NCBI RefSeq assembly: GCF_958450345.1
Contig: NC_088782.1
Span: 107,042,358-107,106,357 of the forward strand
Length of the DNA stretch: 64,000 bases
From: Calliphora vicina
Lineage: Eukaryota > Arthropoda > Insecta > Diptera > Calliphoridae
Direction of reading: 5' to 3'
A program made the translations under genes and the position numbers. The notes beneath the pieces were generated by a model. It was not told the origin of the DNA, ran no database searches, and saw nothing but the letters and a program-made list of their open reading frames with translations. This document shows, piece after piece, positions 11,764-22,989 of this stretch (the first letter of the stretch is position 1; each line of letters begins with the position of its first letter).

Positions 11764-12128
11764 TAGACTTGTGTAGCTCATGAATGACCTAGTTCAATTG
11801 AGCTATTCACTCAACTGAGCGAAGTGAATAATTCATCATACTGAGCGTTATCAGCTCTGCACTGAGCGTATTCAACTGAGCGGTTTTGTTTTATGCTCAT
11901 GTTTCTTTCAGTACTCATGAAAGAGCTGCACAAGCACATTCATTTGTCATCTTCAATGTTTCACATGTTTCACTTTACTCGTCAATTCTGTAACATTATT
12001 TCGCTCACTGACATTGAAAACTGAGTGAGTATTGTGTCCTACAAAAATAAAACGATCATTCGAATGTAGGTTTGTTATGTATGTATATGATCGTATGCTG
12101 CCGCGTATATATTTTTGTTTCAAGAATT

Positions 12129-12590
12129 ATTATACCCTTCACCATGAGTGGCAAGGGTATATATAAGTTTGTCATTCCGTTTGTAATTTCCACATTTTTC
12201 ATTTGCGACCCCATAAAGTATATATATTCTGGATCCTTATAGATAGCGGAATCGATATAGCCATGTCCGTCTGTCTGTCTGTCTGTCTGTGTGTTGAAAT
12301 CAACTTGCCGAAGCCCCCAAATAACTTACATACACGATTCATACATCAATATCTCCGAAATTCTTCCGGCTCGGTCGATATTTAAAATCGATAAAATCGG
12401 TCCACAAATGGCTGAGATATAAGGAAAAAACTAGGACAACGTCGATTTTTGACCTATCGTGGGTTTTTCGCTGTTTTTTGGAATGACAGTTTACAATTTC
12501 TGAATTTAAGGAAATTCTATTTATGTATTGTTATATCATCAAATAAATAATTAAGTTAATGTTGAAAATATACAAATTGTATCACAAAAC
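12129..12590 (+). mobile_element. mini-me/INE-1-like element, short form, 3'-degraded (copy A1)
   Basis: The 5' hairpin region tatacccttcaccatgagtgg is followed by caagggtatatataagttt, a (TA)n block, the core ctggatccttatagatagcg and (GTCY)n at 12264-12295. The downstream words aaatcggtccacaaatgg and ggacaacgtcgatttttg match copy A3 near 40070. The terminal hairpin ttcggca-gccgaa is missing. It is nested in the outer hAT. Confidence 0.75.
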
Positions 12591-12605
12591 TATTTTTCTT
12601 TCGTA

Positions 12606-13350
12606 TTTATACCCTACACCACCATAGTGGGGAGGGTATTATGCGTTTGTCCAGATGTTTGTAACGCCCAAAAATATTAGTCTAACACCCACCTTAAAGT
12701 ATACCGATCGACTTAGAATCACTTTCTGAGTCGATTAAACGATGTCCGTCCGTCCGTCTGGTTGGCTGGCTGTCCATGTAAACCTTGTGCGCAGAGTACA
12801 GGTCGCAATTTTGAAGATATTTCGATGAAATTTGGTATATATTACTTTTTCGGCCCAAGGACCAAGCCTATTGAAACTGGCTGAAATCGGTCCATTATTT
12901 AACCTAGCCCCCATACAAATGTCCCCTCGAAATTGGACTTTATCGGTCATAAATGTTTAATTTATCTATGTATCTACACAAATTTCGCTCCAAATAAGTT
13001 TTATATATACAAAATTCATGTCACCAAATTTTGTTACGATCAGTCCATAATTAGTCATAGCTCCCATATAGACCCGCTTCCGAAAATCACTTTAACGTGC
13101 ATAAATCGCTTAAAAATGTTGGTAAACACACAAAATTCAACATAGTTAACTTTAATATAGACATAAATCACACCACCTAATTTTATGGTGATCGGTCCAT
13201 AATTGGTCATAGCCCCCATATAAGGCCCACTACCGAAAATCACTCAAAAATATAAACTATTGAAATTTTAAAAGAAAAATATTTTTACCCATTTACTTGG
13301 TGTAGTGTATTATATGGTCGGGCTTGACCGACCATACTTTCTTACTTGTT
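12606..13350 (+). mobile_element. mini-me/INE-1-like element, GGTCGGGC form (copy B1)
   Basis: Starts ataccctacaccaccatag, a hairpin with tggtgg-type arms, then gggagggtattatgcg. The core ends gattaaacgatgtccg and is followed by a short (GTCC/GTCT) run at 12745-12760. The 3' end has the palindrome atggtcgggcttgaccgaccat at 13313-13334 and the end word cttacttgtt. This is the only plus-strand full copy of form B; five others are reversed. It is flanked by near-identical words ttttctttcgtattt on both sides (about 12593-12607 and 13350-13364). Confidence 0.8.
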
Positions 13351-13507
13351 TTCTTTCGTATTTTTAGTAGAAATTTTGTTGATCATATATATATAAGTTG
13401 TAAAAGTCAGGTAAAAAATATATATTTTGTCAATTGATAACTAACATTATGTAAATGGGAAAACACCCAAAAAATTGCAACAATATTCATTTTGGTTTAG
13501 TTATTGT

Positions 13508-14870
13508 CTAGGGTATTCATTCGACTAATGATCGTTCGATTAATCGAATAATTTCTTACGAATAATTATTCGAACAATTTAAAAATGGCCATTTTCGAAT
13601 AACGAATAATTCGAACAATTTTATGTAGAATAATCGAATAAAACGAATAAATGTTCATATATATTTAAATTTATTAAATTGCTTAAAATTTTTTATAATT
13701 CCAAATTTAAATAAGTAATAATGACTCACAAATTGTATTGTTTCTGAAATTCGACAAATAACTAAAGATAAAGGGACTTTCGATCACTGTAGATGAGTAT
13801 TCCGATAGCTCTTTTTATAAATATATAAATATTACTGCAAGAAGTTACAATTCTAAAAACAGATCTTTCAAAATTTTTAACTCAGGACTTGAACCAATGA
13901 AAATAATGAATACAATGAATACGGAATATTAGAAGAATCGCAGTTAATAATCAAAATATTAACTTAGATTAAAGTGGAGTTGAATGTGAAGGAGAATGTG
14001 ATTTTGAAACGGTCGTGTGATAAAGTGATATTGAGGATGACATTTTTAATTATTACATTGAAATAGATGAAGGCCATGATCTTAAAATATATGTATATAA
14101 GTGATGTTAGTAACCGCGTACGTAAGTGTTGCAAAATATTTAATAAATCTAAAGATAAACACAAATATTGCAAACTAACGTTTTATTGCAAGAAAAGCAT
14201 TGAGTTCGTCTTATACATGATTTTGAACATCGTTGCAAATCTTTGTCTAACATGGTAATAAACTTGTTGCATATTTGTAAATGCGTAAATCATGCCTGAC
14301 ATCTAATTAGCCACGTTCATTGACAATGATATCAAACTTTGGACAGATTCCCTTTATTGTGTAATTCCTCAAGACCACTTTATTAAGCAAAGATTCGCCA
14401 ACTTTGAGAGAGCTTGATGTATAATACAATTTGTTATAAATAATTTAGAATTAGGGAATAATTAATTTACTAAAGAATTAGTTACTCAATTTAAAACCCG
14501 AATTAATGAACGACATAACAAATTTCTTAATACGTTTATATTGTATTTGAATTCAGGATCATGTTCAACTGGCTCAAATTTTTTAAAGCATAGCTCCAAA
14601 ACGGAAAGTAAAGGGTTTGCTAGTCAATTGTTTTGTAGATTGTTCGGGAGTTAATCTGATCAGAATATTTCTGATGAAAATTTAATGATGGACTTTGTTT
14701 TCGAATGTTTTTTAACATTATCAATACTTGAATTGTTAACTTTAACGTTATTTTTTGTTTTTCTTTAACAACAAAATATTAAAAAACTGAAATCAAAACT
14801 TCATTCTTTACTTTTTTTTAAAAAAAATTAATTATTCGAATAATTCGATTAATTTTAAACGTGTGATCGA
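13508..14870 (+). mobile_element. inner hAT element with transposase remnants
   Basis: The left end (ctagggtattcattcgact) is followed by many attcgaat/taatcgaataatt words to about 13650. On the right, the same words return in inverse arrangement at 14826-14860 (aattattcgaataattcgat). Such AT-rich subterminal repeats bracket a transposase remnant, listed separately. The right terminus is not sharply visible and no 8-bp duplication could be matched, so the boundaries are approximate. It lies inside the outer hAT and next to mini-me copy B1. Confidence 0.55.
13760..14660 (+). pseudogene. hAT transposase remnant
   Basis: One frame reads GLSITVDEYSDSSFYKYINI then TARSYNSK (about 13766-13850). This matches the hAT block around the first catalytic Asp, where a SLT-DEW/Y-S segment precedes a RY-N-T segment. 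Further on come NKLVAYL and SCLTSN (about 14258-14310), the pattern seen before the conserved RWNS block. An open stretch from about 14470 reads TKELVTQFKTRINERHNKFL and LKHSSKTES. Several stops and frameshifts break it and the central part is poorly preserved. It cannot be functional. The hAT assignment is fairly sure; the subfamily is unknown. Confidence 0.7.
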
Positions 14871-15182
14871 ATTATAAGAAAAAGTTAAAATCTTAACTCT
14901 TTTTTCCGCAAAAATATTAGTTTAAATAAAATACAATTTTTTTTTTTTAATTTTAATCAATTATTTCACGCATAAATCTCTAATTGTCAAAAGACTGTGT
15001 GTTTTTACAACTAACAACAGAAATAATTGATTTAATTGACTACAAGCAATTCTCAAAATGAAATGCTCATTATACAACATACTGAGCTAATGAGCTAAAA
15101 GAGCGACCTAGTTCATTTTAGTGAGCTGAGCTGAAAAGAGCGGTCACTTCACTGAGCTAATAAACCAAACTCTATCTTCTTC

Positions 15183-16443
15183 ACAACATGCCTACATGAG
15201 GGGCATATCTGTTGAGACAACACTTCACTCCTTAGTGGATTATATTGAAAAATTCCTTGAATTTGGCAATTTTACTTACGATACAGGATCAATCGTTCCA
15301 AAAAGGGAACGGCCATGACACCACTTCTGTGGAATCTGACAATAAATTGTCTTCTCAGTGAATTAGATCTCATGGGTTGTAAGACGGTCCCCTACCCGGA
15401 TGACGTTGCAGTGGCATTCTCTGGGATCCACTTGGGCACGATATCACAATATTTGGGAAATGATCTCAGTATACAAAGTCGGTGGAGTTCACAAGGAAGT
15501 ACAAGATTCCTCATTTCCCGCTTCCACGATTAAATGGTGTTGACCTCACACTATCGGACAGAGAAAAATACCAATTCACTTTCAAGGACATCCAAAGCCT
15601 ATATATTCAGGTTATTATACCCCAGTATGTAAATTGGCTATTCGATACGGTCAACATGCCGATTTAATCTATGGAGTTTCTGTATGGTGGAATTAGACAT
15701 TGAAATTATTTGTATGCTATTAAGGAGAATGACAATCCTGATAACACGAGCCCTAGAACGACTGCAACAAAGTTGCTCTTTACTATATTAAACTGGATCC
15801 CTGTGCATCTAATGGCCAGAAAAATGGCATTCGCTACGTCCTTCAGGCTATATGAGATTGATGCATGGAAACAGGCACCATATCGTCACGCCAGTATAAT
15901 CGGAAGTGTACCGAATCTTCCAGATAATACAGATTATTGCATCTCCAGGCACTTTCTATCGAAGAACTTCGATTTCTCAATTCCGTACAACACGGATGGC
16001 CTTTACACGACAAGTCTCTCAGTCTATACGGACGGCTCTAGGAAGGAAAACCGAGTTGGAGTAGGTATCTATATTCAGGAATTCAAAATTAGGCTAAGTG
16101 TCTTTAGAATTCCGAATGAATGTAGCATTATTCAAGCTGAAATATCGGCCATTAAGAGGGCGGCTAACTGGTTCTGGCCTTTCAGAGCTTTAGGTTATGA
16201 AGTTACAGTGTATCAATGACTTTATCAGGAATAACAATAGGCTAATCAGGTCTGACACGTGAAGCTACACCAAGGGACCTAATATTCGTCAATTGACTGG
16301 TGTTTAATATATTCATCTGCTCTATTTTTTCGGACCTCCTTTCTCTCCTTTTTCTTCACTTCCTCTATCTTTATTTTCAAGTAACACAAAGGGACCTATT
16401 GCCTGGATCCAACTATGCGGCTGCCTTAGAACCTAACCTAACT
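15183..16443 (+). pseudogene. LINE RT (second part), RNase H and 3' tail
   Basis: Continues the RT begun at 11500. The order is QHAYMRGISVETTLHSLV, then LWNLTINCLLSEL and the catalytic block VPYPDDVAVAF. The usual YADD is YPDD here. After a linker (TATKLLFTILNWIPVHLMAR, 15767-15826), the RNase H domain begins with VYTDGSRKENRVGVG (about 16025) and has the catalytic-Glu block CSIIQAEISAI. The protein ends soon after, and a 3' UTR leads to the tail AACCTAACCTAACT at about 16443. Several frameshifts make this a dead copy. RT plus RNase H points to the I/LOA/Jockey supergroup rather than RTE. Confidence 0.85.
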
Positions 16444-16914
16444 AGGGTATTGTCAATCCACATCCACTTGCGGAGTTTAATTTCTAATGATATTGGCTCC
16501 TGTTCGACCATAAAAAGCTTGCAAAGCCTGCAATTCTCTGTTGGCTGCATTTCATGTCTCACAGCCGTAAAGAACCACCGAATTTATGCTGCCGTAAATA
16601 TCTTAATCTTGGTGTTTCTTGTGATATATGTGGTTCTCCATATCTTCTAGAGAGAGCTGAATGCTGCACGCCCCTTATTAATTCGGCATCTGATGTCTTT
16701 AGCTGTTCCACCTTTGACTGTAATGGGGCTGCCTAAATAAAAATAATTAGTCCACATTATATAATGGATTGTCACCTACGAAAATTGTTCGGGTGTTGTT
16801 TGTTTGGGTTTTGGTATGTTTATTGAGAACCCTGCTAGTGCAGCATACTCTTTAATATCGGTCAGCATACCAGTTATATCCATGAGTTAATGTGTCATCG
16901 ATCCCACGTAATTG
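16444..16914. other. unassigned stretch with a small Cys-rich frame
   Basis: A 60-codon plus-strand frame (16554-16736) has CDICGSP and ECCTPL words and ends shortly before a possible aataaa at 16737. It lacks any motif I can name and no splice structure is evident. It could be a decayed exon or chance. Not called as a gene. Confidence 0.25.
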
Positions 16915-17385
16915 AATTTTGTAAAGACTAACGACTGAAGTTAAATTTGAGCTTTATAAAGCATCTCTAGCTAAAATGAGCTTTATAAAGATCTGCAATT
17001 AAACTTTATAAAGGCACACTAGTGAAGCTAAAATTTAACATTATTAAGACCCACAATTGATGCATAAATTGTGCTTTGTAAAGTCCTTTAAGTAAAGCTA
17101 AAATTAAACAATATCAAGAACCTTGATTAAAGCTAAAATTTAACTTTATAACGACCCATGTACAATGTCATGATTGAACATTTTAAAGACCTAGAAGTTA
17201 ACTTTATCATTATAAATACACACAATTGAAGTTAAAATAGAAAATTATAAAGAACCACTATTGAAGCTAAAATTAAACTACATAAAACCTACAACTGCAG
17301 GTAAAATTTAACTTTATAAAGACCCATGAATGAAGCCGAAATTGTCGTGCATAAAGACCTATGATTGAAGCTAAAATTTTAATAC
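16915..17385 (+). repeat. degenerate array of the 35-bp satellite
   Basis: Repeated words of the form 'gaagctaaaatttaactttataaagaccca' occur at about 17030, 17095, 17130, 17265, 17300 and 17355. Unit and order match the array at 33986-36640, with 'ctttataaag' in place of 'ctacataagg'. Units are diverged and of uneven length. It lies 470 bp downstream of a LINE 3' end. Confidence 0.75.
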
Positions 17386-19115
17386 TAATTAAAAAAAAAT
17401 TTAAAATTTTAACAATAAATACTTCACTAAAATAAACACTGAAAGCCCAAAGTAAGTACATTTTTCTTCATTTCCAGGGTACTATTTTTAACTTACCCTG
17501 TTCCTTACCGACTGCTATTGTTTTGTTTGTTCGTGTGTATTTGTTTGTGTTTGTTGAGAGCATTAGTTAACGGTTTAGTTTGAGTAGTGTTTTCGGAATA
17601 GTATTTGATCCCTGTGGTCATATAATGATGTGGTAATAGGTCTCTATGTGGTTATTTACACGCAAAATTTTCCAAAAACCATCTAACAACGACAATAACA
17701 GCAGCAGCAGCAACAAACAATACACGTTTATTTAGTCAATTTATTTTCTAATTTTTTGCCCCATTTCTATTTGTTCGATAGAGTTTTAAAACGCTAGAAT
17801 ACTATAAGATATCAGTTCTATAATGAGGTTGGTAATTTAAATAAGTTGGTATAAAAAAAACACACAAACTTAATGTGCAAAATAAACAATTTTAATCCAA
17901 TGACCACAAAATAATTAAAATTTCCCTTTGTATTCACATTAGCAATGTATTGGTTTTAAATAAGCCTTAAAGTAGGCAATTATTTGGTGTGCTATTTAGA
18001 TGGTAAAGGTAGGCTAAATTTCAATTGTGTTTTAAGAAGCTACAATTTGTCGCTGTCGTTTGAAGTTTTTGGGAACAGGAATTTACAACCTACATATTCC
18101 CTTAAGCTCATTTGACTTCCTCTGCATTTTTGCTGAAACTGTTCTTCTATAAATCTTAATTAAGCACTAAAAATACCAAGAGGAAACTTTTTTACAAGAT
18201 TTCGTTTTTTTTTTCGTTTTCTTTTGCTCTTCCATGGCCTACAACATTCGCTTGTCGAGTGTAATGAATAACAAACATTAAATCAAAGTTCTTCCAAATA
18301 CTTTTAACATCTTTTGACATTTAACATAATTTCTCTTCAAAGTATGTTGTAACCGTGCAAACGCACAGACTCACGAACGACTGTTGCTCAATTACCTTTA
18401 CAAACAAGCAATTAGTCAGGTAGAAAAACAGAAAAAAACAAAAAAGAAAAATATATAAAAATACTTTTAGTTGTAATTAATTTTTATTTTACAACTTCAT
18501 AAAAAAATTATGCGAAAACATCAACAAAACTAACAAGGTTTTGTACAGAGTAAATACACATTAAATTAAAAAAATGATGCTTCAAGGAGACCAAACACAA
18601 AAAAGGAAGAACTTATTAACAGTCTTGCAACAAGTTGTAAAACAAAAAAAAATCAAAAGTCAGTAAAAATAGCTAAAGAATTATGATTTAAATCACAGCG
18701 TTCATGTTAAGTTTATGGGAATTTATAAGGCTGTCATTAGTTTAACAAGAAAAACATAAGTTATACACAATATTTTTACAATGAAGTGTTTAAAAAGCTT
18801 CAATAACTAATAAATTTGTATGTAGTGCTACAATTACTGCTTTAAACAATATTCTATAGCGATAGCATTTGTTAGTTTTGTGAGGTAGCTGTTGATCTGG
18901 TATTTCAAGTAGAAATTTAGTAACAGTTCAGATAGCAACATAAGAAGTTAATAATTTAATTTCCTGAGGTGGACCTTGTATGGACTACGAATAATATAAC
19001 TTCATTGTACTCAGAACTAATTAGTGCAAAATTTTAGCAGTATTACCGCATAATCAACATATTTAGGACGGCTCAAACATTACTCCCTGAGGACATTTGT
19101 ATCTAATTGAAATCA
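17386..19115. other. AT-rich sequence, no recognised feature
   Basis: Contains cagcagcagcaacaa near 17700 and tttgtttgtgtttgtt near 17540, typical simple words of fly non-coding DNA. No shared repeats and no supported coding frame were seen. Confidence 0.4.
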
Positions 19116-19119
19116 TGGA

Positions 19120-19761
19120 TCGAGATTGCCCATTTAAAAAATTTTTTCGATTGTTATTTTAAATTTTTAATTTTTTTTTTTTTTAAATTTAATTTTTTTT
19201 TTTTTAAATTTTAAATTTTTTTTTTTAAATTTTAAAATTTAAAAAATTTTTTTTTTGTTTTTTTGTTATTAGAAATTTGATGAAGCTGCCAACATATTGA
19301 GAGACCGTCACATCTAATACGTGAAATCTTGCAAGTATTTGTGTATCTAAATTTTTTATAGTCTTTATTTCTACATATATGGACTTCTTTTGACAACTCT
19401 TCCCCATTTTGACTCATTGTAGGTCCAATTACATACATATTTGCAATGAAATTTTATGGAATCTATCATTAGATATCCATATTGTCTATATTAATGACTT
19501 ATTAATCCAAATATAGGTAAAAAATAGGCCAAAAATAGAGGTTATCCTGGTTTTTTCCTTATATATCAGCCATTTGTGGTCCGATATTCTTGATTTTAAA
19601 TAGCAACTGAGCCGGGAGAATTCCCAATATATTGGCTATATCGACATTGCTATCTATAACTATTCAGAATATATATACTTTGTGGGGTCGCAAATGAAAA
19701 ATGTAGAAATTACAAACGGAATGACATACTTACATATACCCTTCATGGTGAAGGATATAAA
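19120..19761 (-). mobile_element. mini-me/INE-1-like element, short form (copy A2)
   Basis: On the minus strand the 5' end tatccttcaccatgaagggt lies at 19758 and the core ggggtcg...tatatatattctgaatag at 19690-19665. Internal words tagatatccatattgtctat are shared with copy A3 (near 40170). A long run of alternating T and A tracts at 19137-19260 matches the similar tract of A3 at 40260-40400. The (GTCY)n block and terminal hairpin are lost. Copy C2 begins directly at its 5' edge. Confidence 0.65.
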
Positions 19762-20306
19762 AAACAAGTAAGAGTACTATATCTTAAATACCCTCCACCT
19801 AAATATGATGGTATAACAAATGAAATAATATACTTAACAATTGTTAGAAAGACTAGTTTAAGCAGAAGATATTTTATTTCAAAAGTACAAAAAATTTGTA
19901 TCTAATTCAGCAATTTATAATTGAAATTCCTATTAGAACGTATGAAATTTAACAATTTAAAATTTTTCCTCTTTAACCTCAAGTGAAAAAACGAGTATAA
20001 AAAAGGGTATACAAATATATTTAAACGAATTTCAAAATATTGGGTTGTTGGACTTATATGGGAGCTATAACCAATTATTGGACCTATCATCGTAAAATTT
20101 GATACATCGATTTTTGTATATATTGAATAAATTTGTTTCGAATTTCAACCTGATAACTATATTTGTAAGAAATTTCTGAGGATTTTAGTGATTGTCGGGA
20201 GTGGACCTTATATGGGAGCTATGGTTAAATATGGACCAATATTCACAAAATCCAGTAGTATGATTGCTGGATAAAAATGATTGATCTGTGCGTAATTTCA
20301 TTTTAA

Positions 20307-20611
20307 CACATTGACTGCCAAGGCACTTTCAGCAAATAAGATGCTGGGGGCCACAGGATTTTCTTTGGAATTTTTTATGGGATACTGAGTTAGAAAAAAT
20401 ACTCAGTACAAGTTCTGAAAGTGATGAAGAATGTGAAGATTACAGTTTTGATGAGAAACTTCCAGACAACATCGAAAAAATTCTTAAAATCTAGCACTAT
20501 TGTCTGACATGGCTAGAGAGAATAAAAGTCGTGTCGGACATATGTGTCCGACGTGGCGTAAACCGCATAGTGCAGTGTCACACATATGTGTCCGACGTGG
20601 CAGTCAATGTG
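20307..20611 (+). mobile_element. piggyBac-type MITE with TTAA duplication
   Basis: The ends are perfect 14-bp inverted repeats, CACATTGACTGCCA (20307-20320) and TGGCAGTCAATGTG (20598-20611). Each is bordered by TTAA (20303-20306 and 20612-20615), the piggyBac target. A subterminal direct repeat, catatgtgtccgacgtggc, lies at about 20539 and 20583. Inside, a short frame reads LEKILSTSSESDEECEDYSF (about 20388-20447), the acidic Ser/Asp/Glu-rich N-terminus typical of piggyBac transposases. This suggests an internal-deletion derivative of an autonomous element. It sits in mini-me copy C2, whose sequence continues on both sides. Confidence 0.9.
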
Positions 20612-21544
20612 TTAATATCGATTTGTTTTTGTATTTATAAGAGATTTATGAGTACTTAACTGATTTTCGGAATTGGACCTTATACGGGAGCTATGGTCAA
20701 ATATGGGCCGATATTCATAAAATCCTGTAGTATGATTTCTAAATATAAATTAGAGATTTGTGTAAAATTTTGTTTTGATATTGATATTTTTTAGATATTT
20801 CTGTAGGTTAATGTGTTTTTCGGATGTGGTCCTTATATGGGAGCTATAACCAATTATGGACCGATCTTCATAGAATTAGGTATAGCGAATTATGGTGTAT
20901 ATGGGGACTATTTATGCCGAATTTATACTTAATAGCGATATTAATAAGACATTTATGCTTATTTAAGTGATTTTCGGAATTTAACTTTATATGGGGGCTA
21001 TGGGTCGATCTACAAAAAATTTGCTGTTGTGATTTTTTTAAGCACAAAACTTATTTTTCCTGAATTTTGTGTGGATACTGGAATTTGGTAGGCATTTACA
21101 GACCATAGAACTATATTTCGGGAATAAATTTGTATGGGGGCTAGGAGAAATCATGGACCGATTCCCATAATTTTTACCAGAGTTAGTCCCTTTAATATAA
21201 AAATATCGTGTGTAAAATTTGATGGTATTATCTGCAATATATTTGCACATATAACAAAAACAATTTTAAAATTATCATGTTTTTTTTTAGGTTGTCTTAC
21301 ATTTTGGTTCATAACTCTGGTTCCACTGAACCGATTTTGCTGATTTTGAATACCAAACTGCTTAGGAGAACAATAAACATTTTTCTTGCAAGTTTGCCAA
21401 TTTTGTTTGTCTATTTTCGATGTGAGCGTGTTTTACACAGACAGACAGACAGACATACGGACAGACTGAAATGATACTTAACTTGATTTTCCAAAAATAG
21501 TTAAGACAGATTCTTATAAAAAACATACAACAGTTTATTGAAAA

Positions 21545-22198
21545 AACAAGTAAGAAAGTATGGTCGGTCAAGCCCGACCATATAATACCCTACACCAAGT
21601 AAATGAGTAAAAATATTTTTCTTTTAAAATATCAATAATTTATATTCATGAGTGATTTTCGGAAGTGGGCCTTATATGGGAGCTATGACCAATTATGGAC
21701 CGATCACCTTGAAATTAGGTCGTGTGATTTATGTCTATATTAAATTTAACTATGTTGAATTTTGTGTGTATACCAACATTTTTAAGCGATTTATGCACGT
21801 TAAAGTGATTTTCGGAAGCGGGTCTATATGGGAGCTATGACTAATTATGGACCGATCGTAACAAAATTTGGTGACATGAATTTTGTATATATAAAACTTA
21901 TTTGGAGCGAAATTTGTGTAGATACATATATAAATTAAACATTTATGACCGATAAAGTCCAATTTGGAGGGGACATTTGTATGGGGGCTAGGTGAAATAA
22001 TGGACCGATTTCAGCCAGTTTCAATAGGCTTGGTCCTTGAGCCGAAGAAGTACTATGTACCAAAGTTTAATCGACTCAGAAAGTGATTCTAAGTCGATCG
22101 GTATACTTTAAGGTGGGTGTTAGACTAATATTTTTGGAAGTTACAAACATCTGCACAAACGCATAATACCCTCCCCACTATGGTGGTGTAGGGTATAA
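21545..22198 (-). mobile_element. mini-me/INE-1-like element, GGTCGGGC form (copy B2)
   Basis: Starts aacaagtaagaaagtatgg with the palindrome atggtcggtcaagcccgacc and ends ccactatggtggtgtaggg. Internal modules are the same as B1 in reverse. The (GTCY)n block and part of the core are deleted near 22055-22065. Inserted in, or next to, long copy C2. The 62- and 70-codon frames on opposite strands recur in B1, B4, B5 and B6 and are sequence echoes of the repeat. Confidence 0.8.
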
Positions 22199-22447
22199 TT
22201 AGAACAAGAATGAATTATAATATGAAAAATTATTAATGAATTTGAAATATAAAAATGGGTTACTTGATTTAGAAATGAATTACAACACAGACAGACAGAC
22301 GGACATGGCTCAATCGATTTAGAATTTCATAAGGATCAATAACATATATACTTTGTTGGATCTCAGATGAATATTTCTCAATGTTACACACGGAATGACA
22401 AACTTATATATACCCTCATTCACCACTTATGGTGGTGGAGGGTATAA

Positions 22448-22985
22448 AAACAAGTAAGAAAGTATTGTCGGTCAAGTCCGAGCATATTATACTCTACATC
22501 GAGTATATGATTGTAAACAGTTTTCTTTTGATATGAAACTTATTTCTATTGAATCTTATTTGTATACCAACATTTTTAAGATATTTATGCTCGATAAAGT
22601 GATTTTCGGAAGTGGGCCTTATATGGAACCTATGACTAATTATGGACCGATTGTCAGAACATTAGGTGGAATGATTTACGTATATATGAAACATATTTGT
22701 GTTGAATTTTATTTGAATTCTAGATAACATATTTCAGACATTTATGCACATTCAGGAAATTTTCGAGATTGGTGCTTATATGGAGGCTATGGAACATTGT
22801 GAACCGATTGGTACTTAATTTGGTAGTACGAGTTCGGCTTATATAAAACTTATTTGTGCTGAATTTGGTTTGAATATGTTTATAATTAAGATATTTATCA
22901 GAACTTAAATATTTTCAAATAGGGCAGTTGTATGGGACCTAGAAGAAATAATGGACCAATGCAAACCAAAGCTTGTGTAGATTAT
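22448..22985 (-). mobile_element. mini-me/INE-1-like element, B form, 5'-truncated (copy B3)
   Basis: Begins aacaagtaagaaagtattg directly after the 5' hairpin of C2. It follows the B body with more divergence than other copies (palindrome reads tcggtcaagtccga). The similarity stops near 22985, where a Jockey-type LINE end begins, so the core and 5' hairpin are absent. Confidence 0.65.
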
Positions 22986-22989
22986 TAAA

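Larger units (their letters stand above)
11764..15174. mobile_element. hAT-like DNA transposon inserted in a LINE RT gene
   Basis: A perfect 8-bp target duplication, tcttcttc, lies at 11756-11763 and 15175-15182. The reading frame of the LINE RT is restored if the interval is removed. The ends are imperfect inverted repeats: TAGACTTGTGTAGCTCA on the left and TAGAGTTTGGTTTATTAGCTCA read inward on the right. Both ends carry repeated CTGAGC(G)/GCTCAG words (11806-11885 on the left, 15080-15160 on the right), as expected for subterminal transposase-binding sites of hAT elements. No transposase clearly belonging to this outer element is visible. Its interior is filled by two mini-me copies and a second hAT. 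Confidence 0.8.
19763..22447 (-). mobile_element. mini-me/INE-1-like element, long form, interrupted (copy C2)
   Basis: The 3' end on the minus strand is aacaagtaagagtactat at 19763; the hairpin word seen in C1 is eroded to 'atatcttaaatacc'. The body follows C1 module by module to the (GACA)n run at 21440-21468. The missing 5' portion appears at 22268-22447, with cagacagacagacggacatg, the core and the 5' hairpin caccacttatggtggtgg. The 790 bp between them contain copy B2. A piggyBac MITE splits the body at 20307-20611. So this copy took at least two later insertions. Confidence 0.7.

Noticed and set aside
16300..16650. 116-codon hydrophobic frame
   Set aside because: Overlaps the LINE 3' UTR and tail (16390-16443) and continues across its boundary, so it cannot be one gene.
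21652..21840. Recurring 62-codon frame starting MIFGSGPYMGAM, with a 70-codon frame on the opposite strand
   Set aside because: It appears in every B-form mini-me copy (13055, 21652, 26400, 37919, 44266) at the same place in the repeat, and its opposite-strand partner is kept equally. This reflects nucleotide similarity among copies, with no domain or signal, not a conserved gene.
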